A stretch of DNA of 64,000 nt, taken from NCBI RefSeq assembly GCF_900186585.1, contig NZ_FYDD01000004.1:992001-1056000 (forward strand). Direction: 5' to 3'. This stretch comes from Massiliimalia timonensis. GTDB lineage: Bacteria; Bacillota; Clostridia; Oscillospirales; Ruminococcaceae. A program made the translations under genes and the position numbers. This document shows positions 28,287 through 37,513 of the stretch, in pieces; positions within the stretch are counted from its first letter, which is position 1, and each line of letters begins with the position of its first letter. Under the pieces are notes generated by a model, which was not told where the DNA came from, did not search any database, and saw only the letters and a program-made list of their open reading frames with translations.

Positions 28287-29116
28287 ATAAAACGAAATTA
28301 TCTTTAAAAATCGTGATCTACACTTCTTTAGTGCTGGGATTATTATTGATCCTTTTTCCGATGTACTTAACCATAATCGTAGCGTTTAAAACTCCTGCCG
28401 AATCGGCAGAGAACTTTTTCTCTTTTCCGAAACAGTTCTATTTAGAAAATTTAAAAACAGTTGTTTGTTCAGATAATTTTATTTATTTTTTAATAAACTC
28501 GATTGCTATCACTGTCATTTCATTAATCGTAATTATTTTCTTTGTTTCATTATGCTCGTATGCAATTTCACGCAACCAAAATAGCCGCTATTTTAGATTT
28601 TTGCATATATATCTTTTGGCGGGGATTTTTGTGCCTTTTCAAGTCATTATGCTTCCTTTGGTTAAATTCATGAGCGGCATGAATTTAACCAATCAGGTGG
28701 GAATTATTCTTTTGTATATCACCCTAGCAAATGCTCAAGGGGTTTTCCTCTGTGTGAATTATTTAAAATCCATTCCGATGGAAATGGAGGAAGCTGCCCA
28801 TATTGATGGCTGTTCAGTTTACCGGACTTTTTTCTCTGTAGTATTCCCCTTGATGAAACCTATATTGGTCACATTATTGATTATGGATGCTTTATGGATT
28901 TGGAATGATTTTCAATTACCGCTTATCATGCTGAATACTTCTTCGGAACAATGGACACTTCCTTTATTTCAATACAATTTTAAAGGTCAGTATAGCTTTG
29001 ATTATAATTTAGCTTTTGCATCGTTTTTAATATCTATGTTGCCTATTATCATCGTTTATGCTTTATTACAAAAACACATTATTGGCGGCTTAACTGATGG
29101 TGCAGTAAAATCTTAA
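28283..29116 (+). CDS. Carbohydrate ABC transporter permease, CUT1, second subunit (cassette 3)
   Basis: 277 residues, MalG-type. First helix LVLGLLLILFPMYLTIIVAFK; EAA motif EAAHIDGCSVYRTFFSVVFPLMKP; ends HIIGGLTDGAVKS. The start is the GTG inside the overlap with the first permease, preceded by GGTAGGG. Needs an ATPase encoded elsewhere. Confidence 0.9.
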   Translation: MNKTKLSLKIVIYTSLVLGLLLILFPMYLTIIVAFKTPAESAENFFSFPKQFYLENLKTVVCSDNFIYFLINSIAITVISLIVIIFFVSLCSYAISRNQNSRYFRFLHIYLLAGIFVPFQVIMLPLVKFMSGMNLTNQVGIILLYITLANAQGVFLCVNYLKSIPMEMEEAAHIDGCSVYRTFFSVVFPLMKPILVTLLIMDALWIWNDFQLPLIMLNTSSEQWTLPLFQYNFKGQYSFDYNLAFASFLISMLPIIIVYALLQKHIIGGLTDGAVKS

Positions 29117-29143
29117 AACACTTCAGAAAAGAGGATATACTTC

Positions 29144-29905
29144 ATGTCTACATATACAGTTGCAATGATGCAAATTCGCGTAATTCCTAACGCTCTGGAA
29201 AAGAACTTAGAACACATGAAACAAAGTTTAAAGCTTGCTAAAAATGCCGATATTGCCTTGTTTCCAGAATGTTGCGACCTTGGTTGGGCGAGCGCTTCTT
29301 CAAATGTTTTAGCACAGCCAGTTCCGGGCGGTACAACAGTGCAATTTATTCAAGAAATGGCAAAGGAATTCCATATTTATATTGTTGCTGGGATTACTGA
29401 AAGAGAACACGGAAAAATATTTAACACTGCTGTTCTTATTTCAAATACCGGCGAATTTTTAGGAAAATACCGAAAGATCAATTTAGTACAGAACGTGGAA
29501 CAGATGTATGAAATTGGTGATAGAATTAGAATTTACCATACCCCCCTAGGAAAGATTGGTATAAATATTTGCGCGGATAACCTAATGTCTTCCATTATGA
29601 TTGGCGAAAGTATGGCAAAAATGGGAGCAAACTTGATACTTTCTCCTTCTTCATGGGCTGTTCCGCCAGAAAAATTAAATAATGAATATGGCAAAGAATG
29701 GATCGACCCTTTTACATATCTATCCCAAAAATATAATATAAATATTGTATCTGTGAGTAATGTTGGACCTGTAATAGATGGAACTTGGAGAGGGTGGAGT
29801 TGTATAGGGAATTCTATTGCCGTAAGTGACAATGGTAAAAAAGTATTAACCTTAAGTTATGGAGAAGAAGCAGAAGAAATTCATTTTTTCCAATATGAAA
29901 GTTAA
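29144..29905 (+). CDS. Carbon-nitrogen hydrolase (nitrilase superfamily amidase)
   Basis: 253 residues, normal length. The catalytic triad is visible: Glu42 in ALFPECCDLGW, Lys111 in GKYRKINLV, and Cys143 in GINICADNL. The family hydrolyses C-N bonds (amides, carbamoyl groups, nitriles). It is the only enzyme in a sugar-transporter operon, so it may act on an amide- or carbamoyl-bearing sugar, or on a product released from it; the substrate is unknown. A strong terminator follows. Confidence 0.87.
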   Translation: MSTYTVAMMQIRVIPNALEKNLEHMKQSLKLAKNADIALFPECCDLGWASASSNVLAQPVPGGTTVQFIQEMAKEFHIYIVAGITEREHGKIFNTAVLISNTGEFLGKYRKINLVQNVEQMYEIGDRIRIYHTPLGKIGINICADNLMSSIMIGESMAKMGANLILSPSSWAVPPEKLNNEYGKEWIDPFTYLSQKYNINIVSVSNVGPVIDGTWRGWSCIGNSIAVSDNGKKVLTLSYGEEAEEIHFFQYES

Positions 29906-29969
29906 TTTGTAATGTAATACACCCATTTCTTGTATTTTGTGTTTTCTTAAAATACAATTCTATAAAAAT

Positions 29970-30024
29970 AGAGAGAAAGCGGAGCTATACTCTGAGAACC
30001 AGATTATAGCTCTGCTTTCTCTCT
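29970..30024 (+). terminator. Terminator after cassette 3
   Basis: A 20-bp stem (AGAGAGAAAGCGGAGCTATA with one wobble to its partner) and a 15-nt loop, following the amidase gene. Confidence 0.75.
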
Positions 30025-30097
30025 GCTTTGTCTCATTTCAATTTCCTAACATTCACGGTAAATTCTTTTTAAAAATTTATCTCAAAAAGCTGTGCAA

Positions 30098-30465
30098 ACC
30101 TACATGAATACTGAAAAAATGGAGTGACATCTATTTTGTCAATCCTTACTTTATAGTGTCATTATTTAATAACGTTGATCTACCATTTCGTGTAAAAAAG
30201 AAAAACTACAGTGTACAAATTGCTCACCGTAGTTTTGGGCTAGTTTGATTGAATTGTTACTCTTACGCCTAGAAAATAATTGAGAATTGCGGATTCAGAT
30301 TTGATCGCCTTTTCATTTTTACATTTTTCGAATTTACTTTTTGATGTCCAATTTTTATAAAAATGAGAACCCTAAAAAGTGACTTAAATACTGGATCTAT
30401 GACATAAAAAGAGATCGAAATTTGGGTATCTCATTTTTTGAGTTCCAAATTCCGACCGGGGTTCA
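30098..30465. repeat. Dispersed intergenic repeat, copy C (long copy)
   Basis: The left part matches copy B and D (ATGAATACTGAAAAAATGGA, GTGACATCTATTTTGTCAAT). The hairpin AAAACTACAGTG/CACCGTAGTTTT at 30202-30236 replaces the CCCCACGGTG hairpin of copy B at the same place. The right part matches copy A2 including TTATAAAAATGAGAACCC, GTGACTTAAATACTGG and GAGATCGAAATTTGG, ending TTTTTTGAGTTCCAAATTC. It abuts the truncated end of the decayed minus-strand gene. Confidence 0.7.
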
Positions 30466-30480
30466 TAATATCTTCAAAGC

Positions 30481-31112
30481 CTACTCCCGTAAAGGGATGG
30501 GACAAACAATTTTCAATGTTGACTTTTCAGCGATGTGCTTATAGATTTGCACGATTGCGAGGTACACTATAGATTCCCCAGCTATGGTAGACTTATCTGT
30601 ATCCAATAAGATGTCCTTGCCGGAACATTTTATCGGATATTCCGCAAGTGATCTCATATATATTTACGCTATTTTATCGTTTATCTCCATCCAGCCATCT
30701 GTGTTGTAATCGATTATAAATTTTTATCAGTGAAATAATCTAATAGCTGCGATGGTAATTTTCTGAAGTGAATCAATCCATGCAAAAAGAATGTATATAT
30801 TTTGTTTTTGTGTATCCTTACTCATCTGTTTTGAATTTATTGTTGATGCTTCCTGTCCTTGACCGTTCGTAAACAGAAATTATTTTTACAATAGAATCGT
30901 AAAAATCTTCTGCGAATTTAGAAAAGAATAACTCTTTGAGGTAAAAAGCTTTATATACCCTTAGTTTCTGTAAGGGCAATAATTTCGAAAAAAATACGGA
31001 TAGTTTTCACGGGTGCAACTTATGACACCTTGTCCCAATACAGAATTGCATTTCTCAACAAAGTGTCAGCTTGAATATTGATCTTTGAATGAAACAAAAT
31101 TGTTTGTGACAT
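30481..31112 (-). pseudogene. Decayed unknown gene, several frameshifts and stops
   Basis: Read on the minus strand, coding-like segments follow one another in changing frames: MSQTILFHSKINIQADTLL and RNAILYWDKVS from 31112, VAPVKTIRIFFEIIALTETK, KAFYLKELFFSKFAEDFYDS and IVKIISVYERSRTGSI, then KDTQKQNIYILFAWIDSLQK, then FIIDYNTDGWMEINDKIA and IYMRSLAEYPIKCSGKDILL, ending at 30481 next to repeat copy C. The segments look like parts of one ~210-residue protein of unknown function. Stops in between make it non-functional. The assignment as a single gene is inference. Confidence 0.45.
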
Positions 31113-31334
31113 AATTCAATCTCGTTTTAACCATTTTATAACAGCAGAATTTCTTCCTTTTTTTCTACAATGATCTTTTATTTATCCAATTTCCTATTTG
31201 CGTAACGCAATACAATGTTGCTATCTCTTCTTGTTATATGCCGGTAATTCCTTCTGTATTTCCTGCAAACTAAAAAATTGCTCAGTACATCATATTATAA
31301 ATTTATCATTGGGTTTTAGTTCAAAATCGTATTT

Positions 31335-32543
31335 TTACCGCAAATAAATATCTGTCAGTTGCGCTGACGAATATTTATTGCACTTAAAGATATATTCATC
31401 AAACACAAAATTAGCCGCTCCAACAGCCGCTTCTTCAGAACTGAAACTATCCTGGCGGAATTCCACGATCCCGCGAACAGAAGGTAAAATATACTTATTG
31501 TAGCTGTCGATCGTTGCCTGATACAGCAAGGGTAATTCCCAACGCTTGTTGAACAATAATACGATTAACTTGATGTCACACATTTTCGCGGTATTTGCCA
31601 AAACAAACCCCAGATCATCTCCTGCCAGTTGAACGATCTCCCTGCATACCGGGTCCCCGTGATTCAAAAGTTCGATAAATGCATCGATGCTGTCGATCGT
31701 CTTTCCGTAACACCGCTGATTATACTTGTGCAGCATACTCTCGATGGAAGCCGTGGTGGTCAGGCAGCCACGCAGTCCGCAAAAACATTTTTCTCCGTTT
31801 CGGTCCAAAGACACATGCCCCAGATTCGCACAGTCGCCTCGCTTGCCGTCAACCAGTATCCCTTTGTTATACAAGGCGGAACCTATGCTGTGATCATCGA
31901 TCAGCACAAATAATGTCTCGGGGAATTCTGTCAAGAATTGTTCCGCGTGTATCTGAGTAAGCAGCACCGTGTTGTTTTTCAGAATAGCCGGAAATCCGTA
32001 ACGTTCTTGGATCATCTGTATGATGTTTATATTTTTGCAATCCTGTACCTGCTCAAAATTTACGATAACCCCATTTGGCCCGTCGATAAAACCCGGCATC
32101 CCCAGAGCAAGTCCGACGATTTCTTTGTTCCCTTGCTTCAAAAAGTTCACGGCGGAGTCCAGTTCATTAAATAGGTACTTGATAAATAGGTTGGCATCCA
32201 AATCTTTTTCCATATGTACACAATGGTAATAAGCGACGGTACCGTTCAGGGACATTGCGGTCACGGTAATGTGTTTCCTTCGGACAATGATTCCTATGGA
32301 AAACAGCCATGTGGGATCCAATGTATATAATTGAGCGGAACGGCCGCCGGTATTTGTCAGTACCCCGGATGAAGCGATAACATGCTTATCCTTTAATTCC
32401 TGCAGAATCCGCAAAACGGTTGGACGGCTGATATGAAGGGTACTGCAGCAGCCTTCTATTGTCATCGAACCATTTCTTTTGACTGTATTTAAAAGATTTA
32501 AAGTATTGTTTTCCTTAACCACATCTGTGTGATGTTTTTGCAT
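31335..32543 (-). CDS. ROK family transcriptional repressor (NagC/XylR type)
   Basis: 402 residues. The N-terminal winged HTH (residues ~15-65) reads RNGSMTIEGCCSTLHISRPT. The ROK sugar-binding domain carries the zinc motif CFCGLRGCLTTTA and an EIVGLALGMPGFIDGPNGVI block. The length and HTH separate it from the ROK kinase at 2028. It is divergent from the alpha-mannosidase operon and probably represses it; candidate operator half-sites flank that promoter. Confidence 0.88.
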   Translation of the reverse strand: MQKHHTDVVKENNTLNLLNTVKRNGSMTIEGCCSTLHISRPTVLRILQELKDKHVIASSGVLTNTGGRSAQLYTLDPTWLFSIGIIVRRKHITVTAMSLNGTVAYYHCVHMEKDLDANLFIKYLFNELDSAVNFLKQGNKEIVGLALGMPGFIDGPNGVIVNFEQVQDCKNINIIQMIQERYGFPAILKNNTVLLTQIHAEQFLTEFPETLFVLIDDHSIGSALYNKGILVDGKRGDCANLGHVSLDRNGEKCFCGLRGCLTTTASIESMLHKYNQRCYGKTIDSIDAFIELLNHGDPVCREIVQLAGDDLGFVLANTAKMCDIKLIVLLFNKRWELPLLYQATIDSYNKYILPSVRGIVEFRQDSFSSEEAAVGAANFVFDEYIFKCNKYSSAQLTDIYLR

Positions 32544-32639
32544 GATCGCTCCTCCTAAATTTTATATTATCAGTATACCCCTTTTTGAAAATTTTTTCAA
32601 TTTAAATTACATATAATTTTTGCACATTTTATAAAATTA

Positions 32640-32752
32640 TTTTGTAAAATGTATTGACAAAATAAAAAACATAATTATAATATGATTATATCAGAAAATA
32701 ATTAAACTACAAAACAGATTATAAATCTTTTTAATAATATGTTTTGTAAAAT
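32640..32752 (+). promoter_or_regulatory. Promoter of the mannosidase operon with flanking candidate ROK sites
   Basis: TTGACA at 32654-32659 and TATAAT at 32676-32681 with a 16-bp spacer. TTTTGTAAAAT occurs directly upstream (32640-32650) and again at 32742-32752, just before the ribosome site. The two copies are the best operator candidates for the divergent ROK repressor, though the region is very AT-rich. Confidence 0.55.
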
Positions 32753-32778
32753 AATTTTAAGAAAGGAGAATATCATTT

Positions 32779-35163
32779 ATGAGTATGCCGAAAAAGCACG
32801 TGATCGGGTTGACTCATATTGATGTCGCATGGAAAAAAGGAAAGCAGGAAATGGCGGAACACCTTGATACCTTTTTGCTGCGCCTGGTCAATCTGTTGGA
32901 AAATCACCCGAATACATACTATATACTGGAACAGGCAATACACTACCGTGAACTGAAAAAAAGAGATCCAAAACTATTTGCAGCAATTTTAAAATATGTG
33001 CAGGAGGGCAGATTGGAATTCGCCACGGGACTTGCATCGACGATCGAAAATAATCTGACCAACGGCGAAAGTTTTGTTCGGAATCTTCAGATCGGAACCC
33101 GATGGCTGAAAGAAAACATGGGTGTTTCTCCTGTCAGCTGTATGATGATAGACACTTTCGGATTCCCGCCTCAGATCCCGCAGATCCTGGTGCAAACGGG
33201 ATGTCCGATAATGATTGCCAACCGTCTGGGCGGGACTCATTATGATACGAATTTCCAGATCAGCGGATTGGACGGTAGCAAGCTATGGGTCATCGGAAGA
33301 GATGTCCAGACCCCGGTATCCAAAAATGATCATATCGCATTTCAGTTTTATCAAAATCGTGAACAATTAACACCTCTGTTTCGGGAGGCCAAGGTCAACG
33401 ATTCATCTCCGCTGATGGTCATGCCTTACACGGAAAACGAAGTGTGTCCTTCTGAAATGATCTTTGAGCAGTGGTCTCGTCCCAATAGAGCCGGCCTCAA
33501 ATTCACAAAGCTGTCGGAATTTCTTGAAAACTTGTCTTCGGAACAACGGTCCGAAAAAATTTATAGTGCGGATCTGAATCCAGAATTCACCGGTACCTTT
33601 GCGCTGCGACACCGGCTGAAACTGCTGAACCGAAGAGCCGAAACCCTTTTGCTGGAGGCTGAAAAGCTGTCCGCGTTGTACGGCGCTCATGATAAGAAGG
33701 AAGAATTGGAAGAGTGCTGGTGGGACATGGCTTACACACAGTTTCACGATGTCCTGACCGGTTCTCATCAGACAGATGTATATTCGGATTGTGTACAGAC
33801 TTACAACAAGATCATGGCAAATTCACAGGCGACGATTACATCTCTTTTGGTTTCGCCTGCAGACAGAGCCGATCGGTATGGGGAATATACGATTTGGAAT
33901 GGGCTTCCGTTTGACCGAACGGAATTGATCACTGTTCCCGTCACGGAAAACCTGCACGGCAAAACTCCCTGCCTTGACGGAAAACCGGTCCCGTTTTTCA
34001 CAGATGGAAATAGCTGCTGCTGCAGCGTCCCTATCTCCGCGATGTCTGCGAAAACTTTGCTGTGGCAGGATGAAGTCCCATCCTCCAACAGTTCGAGGGA
34101 AACTTCCGGTGTCTGCGTGTTAGAGAACCAATATATTCGCTTGGAACTCGGTAACGGCGCCATGATAAAGTCTTTGTATGACTTGAAACACAAAACAGAA
34201 CTGCTGAGTGAATGTGACAATCTGTTGGTCCTGCAAAAAGAGGACGGGAATTTTCAATATGAAGAACCAGACGGGAACGAGATCTCCTGTGGCTGGGGAT
34301 CTTATCAGATCAAAAGCCAAAGCAACCATATAAGACAGAAAGCAACTGTTACAGGCAGTTTTCCCGGAGAATTTTCCACAATCGCTTCTTATGAATTGAC
34401 CTTTTCTTTAGAAGAAAATTCCCCGTTTCTGGACATTGACCTTCACATCACCTGGAAAGGGGAAGGATACCGGCTGAGATTGGGACTGGATTCCACTCTG
34501 CAGGAAACCGCCAATTATTATGAGATCCCGTTCGGTGTAGTACAGCGTTTCGCCTATTTTCCCCGATTCAACGCCAAAGGAGAATGGCCGGCACAGCGAT
34601 TCGTATGCATGGAATCCAGACTGCAAAACCGCGGACTTGCTTTGATCAACAATGGCATGGTCGGGGTAGAGATCCTGGACGGACAGCTGCGGAGTACCCT
34701 GCTTCGGGCACCGACAAAAGAATATGCCGGCATGGTCCCGGATGATACCTCTTCAGATCACGGAGAGCACGATTTCAAATTCCGAATCCTGCCATACCAG
34801 GGCAGTTGGAAAAACAGCGGAGTATTGGAATTGGCTCAGCGTTTCAACACCCCCCTGGAGATATTAAAGGGTGGGCAAAACGCGTTGTCTGCTGGTGTGC
34901 GAGTTTCGAATCCTCATATTGTGCTGTCTTGCATCAAACCTGCCGAAGATCAGCTCTGCGCAGTACGGATGTATGAAAGCACAGGCGAATCTGTAACGGC
35001 GGAAATCACATTGCAGAATGCCGTCAAAGTTTTCCTTTCGGATGTAAAGGAACTCCCCTTAGAGGGAATCGAACTTTCAAACGGCAAAGTGCAACTGGAT
35101 TTCAAACCGTTTGAGATAAAGACAATTTTAGTTAAATGGAACTCAAAGGAGGAAAAAAGATGA
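32779..35163 (+). CDS. Glycoside hydrolase family 38 alpha-mannosidase
   Basis: 794 residues. The N-terminal catalytic domain has the GH38 zinc motif THIDVAW (His13, Asp15) and the nucleophile block MMIDTFGFPPQIPQ (Asp125). The later block AYTQFHDVLTGSHQTDVYSD is also diagnostic. A middle helical domain and a long C-terminal beta-sandwich follow. It hydrolyses alpha-mannosidic bonds with retention. No signal peptide, so it works on imported mannosides (for example N-glycan fragments). AGAAAGGAG precedes the ATG. Its stop overlaps the start of the binding-protein gene (ATGA at 35160), a translational coupling that links uptake to cleavage. Confidence 0.92.
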   Translation: MSMPKKHVIGLTHIDVAWKKGKQEMAEHLDTFLLRLVNLLENHPNTYYILEQAIHYRELKKRDPKLFAAILKYVQEGRLEFATGLASTIENNLTNGESFVRNLQIGTRWLKENMGVSPVSCMMIDTFGFPPQIPQILVQTGCPIMIANRLGGTHYDTNFQISGLDGSKLWVIGRDVQTPVSKNDHIAFQFYQNREQLTPLFREAKVNDSSPLMVMPYTENEVCPSEMIFEQWSRPNRAGLKFTKLSEFLENLSSEQRSEKIYSADLNPEFTGTFALRHRLKLLNRRAETLLLEAEKLSALYGAHDKKEELEECWWDMAYTQFHDVLTGSHQTDVYSDCVQTYNKIMANSQATITSLLVSPADRADRYGEYTIWNGLPFDRTELITVPVTENLHGKTPCLDGKPVPFFTDGNSCCCSVPISAMSAKTLLWQDEVPSSNSSRETSGVCVLENQYIRLELGNGAMIKSLYDLKHKTELLSECDNLLVLQKEDGNFQYEEPDGNEISCGWGSYQIKSQSNHIRQKATVTGSFPGEFSTIASYELTFSLEENSPFLDIDLHITWKGEGYRLRLGLDSTLQETANYYEIPFGVVQRFAYFPRFNAKGEWPAQRFVCMESRLQNRGLALINNGMVGVEILDGQLRSTLLRAPTKEYAGMVPDDTSSDHGEHDFKFRILPYQGSWKNSGVLELAQRFNTPLEILKGGQNALSAGVRVSNPHIVLSCIKPAEDQLCAVRMYESTGESVTAEITLQNAVKVFLSDVKELPLEGIELSNGKVQLDFKPFEIKTILVKWNSKEEKR

Positions 35164-36435
35164 AAAAATTATTAACCCTGATGTTAGCTATGGGTCTGTG
35201 TATCACAGCGGTTAGCTGTTCCAGCGACGCAGACGGAAACACCTCTGCAGGCAAGCAGTCCGGCGAAAAAACAGAATTGACCTGTGTTTTCCCGAGCTTT
35301 GCTTCACAAGAGGAAGAGTTCAAAGATGCTCTCAAAGAATTTGACAAAGAAGATCTCGGCATAACAATCACCCCTACCTATGTCACAGCATCTGCTTGGA
35401 ACGACTTCTTTACAAAGATCCAGACTATGGCAGCGTCAGGAAAAGCCCCGGATTTAATGCGAATCACCAACGAAGGAGCACAGATGGTCGCTGATATGGG
35501 CTTGGCGCTTCCACTGGAAGACTATATGGCTAATGAAGATCCGGAAATGTTGAATGATATCGATGCGAACCTGATGCAGGCATATGATGTTGATGATCAT
35601 CAGTATGCTTATGCTTACGAATGGAACAACTGTATCGTTTATCTGAATACCGCCTTGATGGAAGAAGCCGGGTTAGAATTCCCGGAAGCCGACTGGACGC
35701 AGGATCAGTTCCTGGAATACGCAAAAGCGATGACCACGGAGAAAAACGGTCAAAAAATTTATGGGTGCGTTGTCCCGGACAGTTATTTCATTTTCTCCGG
35801 TTGGTTGTTCAATAATGACACCTCTGTACTGAATGAAGATATGACCAAAAGTAATTTGCTGGACCCGAAAGTAAAAGAAGTCGTACAATTCTTTTATGAC
35901 TGCATCTATAAGTACGAAGTCGCGCCGGTACCGGAAACCGGGATGGACTATTTCGTATTGATGGCCAACAATCAGATCGGTATGGGTTATGCCGGCAGAT
36001 GGTCCGTCCAGACCTTTGAAAATAGCGGCTTTACAGACTTATAATATTCAGAAATTACCGAAAATCCAGAAACAAGTCACCATTTACGGAGGAGGAGCAT
36101 TTGTTGTAAGCAAGACCACCAAGCATCCTGATGAAGCATACAAAGCTGCAACATGGTTTAACACCAGTGATTATTCACAGGTCGAACTATTGGGCGCAAG
36201 CGCTATTCCATCCCGTCGATCCATCATGGAAGAAGTATTGGCAAACGATATCCCGGAAAACAACAAACTGTTCATGGATACCGAAAACGCCAAACCGGTC
36301 GAAGCACCGCCTCAATATTCTGAAATTTCACTGATTGTAGAAAAATACATCAAGGCTATTTTCACAAATGAAATGGGTATAGACGATGGTTTGGCTGCAG
36401 CAGATCAAGAAGTAAACGCTGCGTTATCCAGATAA
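35160..36435 (+). pseudogene. Extracellular sugar-binding lipoprotein, frameshifted (cassette 4)
   Basis: A family 1 solute-binding lipoprotein (signal peptide with Cys20, MGLCITAVSC) in two frames. The first frame ends at TAA 36042-36044 after FENSGFTDL. The second frame, open from before 35989, continues YNIQKLPKIQKQVTIYGGG and then FVVSKTTKHPDEAYKAATWF to the normal C-terminus at 36435. One extra T at 36039-36040 (or two missing bases nearby) joins the parts into a ~424-residue protein. AAAGGAGG precedes ATG 35160. If real, the shift removes the C-terminal lobe and would disable this importer; it could be a sequencing error. Confidence 0.8.
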
Positions 36436-36444
36436 TTTTTTAGT

Positions 36445-36479
36445 TGTGGAAGTAGGATAATGAATATCTTACTTCCACA
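36445..36479 (+). terminator. Hairpin between binding protein and permease genes (cassette 4)
   Basis: A perfect 10-bp stem (TGTGGAAGTA and complement) with a 15-nt loop; same position as in the other three cassettes. Confidence 0.65.
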
Positions 36480-36574
36480 TTACTTAATTCAAATAACAAG
36501 CGGTAGGTTGTTGTTTAGTCGATCATAGATGTACAGGATCTTTAGTTGAAGAGATATAAGAAAGGGTCGTTAGA

Positions 36575-37489
36575 ATGAAAGAAAAGTATCAGGGCGGTGT
36601 TAATTATGGAATAAAGAGACGCCGCAAGGAAGAACGGGCAGCTTATATTATGTTAGCCCCTGCACTCATCGTGTTTTTAATATTTGTGGGGATACCAATT
36701 ATCCTACTGTTTTTTTTGTTCCTCACCAAATATAATATTACAAATTCTCCCGAATGGAGCGGATTAGACAACCTGCAGCGTTTTTTGACAGATCCGGTCT
36801 TGCCGACAGTGTATTGGAACACCTTCAAGTTTGCCGCAGTTTTAATCCCGATGCACGTTATTGTGGGAATGATATTAGCATACAGCGTTTACCGCGCCAA
36901 TCGATTTATGCAATATGTAGGTCGTACTATTATCTATTTCCCGACAATCGTTACGACCGCTTCTGTTGCGATAGCCTGGGCATTTATGTATAGCACTGAT
37001 ATGGGGGTAATCAATTACTTTTTGCGTAAAATCGGGATAGAGATCCCGTGGTTGACATCTTCGGTATGGTCCATCGCAGCAATCGTCATCTTCAGTCTTT
37101 GGAAATTTGTAGGCTCGTCATTTTTATATTTATTTGTCGGTCTGCAGGGTGTCCCGGAATCGCTGAGGGAAGCGGCAGCAATAGACGGCGCAAACAGCAG
37201 ACAGACATTTTTTCATATCGTCCTCCCTCTTTTGACTCCAACGCTTTTCTTTGTCATCATTACCAACGTGATCAATTCCATTCAGATGTTTGATGAACCT
37301 TATCTGATCACTTCTGGAGGTCCAGGGGATTCATCCCGCACGATCAGCCTTTATATTTACGAACGTGCATTTCGTGCTTATGAGATGGGGTATGCCTCTA
37401 CTTTGGCAATCAGTCTGTTTATTATTTTGTTAGTGGTAACTCTTTTACAGTTCTACATTTCTAACAAATGGGTTAATTACGATCGATGA
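36575..37489 (+). CDS. Carbohydrate ABC transporter permease, CUT1, first subunit (cassette 4)
   Basis: 304 residues. A basic N-terminus (GIKRRRKEERAAY) is followed by the first helix IMLAPALIVFLIFVGIPIILLF. The EAA loop reads EAAAIDGANSRQTFFHIVLP. AAAGGG precedes the ATG. The downstream permease starts 25 bases after its stop. Confidence 0.9.
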   Translation: MKEKYQGGVNYGIKRRRKEERAAYIMLAPALIVFLIFVGIPIILLFFLFLTKYNITNSPEWSGLDNLQRFLTDPVLPTVYWNTFKFAAVLIPMHVIVGMILAYSVYRANRFMQYVGRTIIYFPTIVTTASVAIAWAFMYSTDMGVINYFLRKIGIEIPWLTSSVWSIAAIVIFSLWKFVGSSFLYLFVGLQGVPESLREAAAIDGANSRQTFFHIVLPLLTPTLFFVIITNVINSIQMFDEPYLITSGGPGDSSRTISLYIYERAFRAYEMGYASTLAISLFIILLVVTLLQFYISNKWVNYDR

Positions 37490-37513
37490 TCATATGGGGA
37501 GGAGGATTATTTT

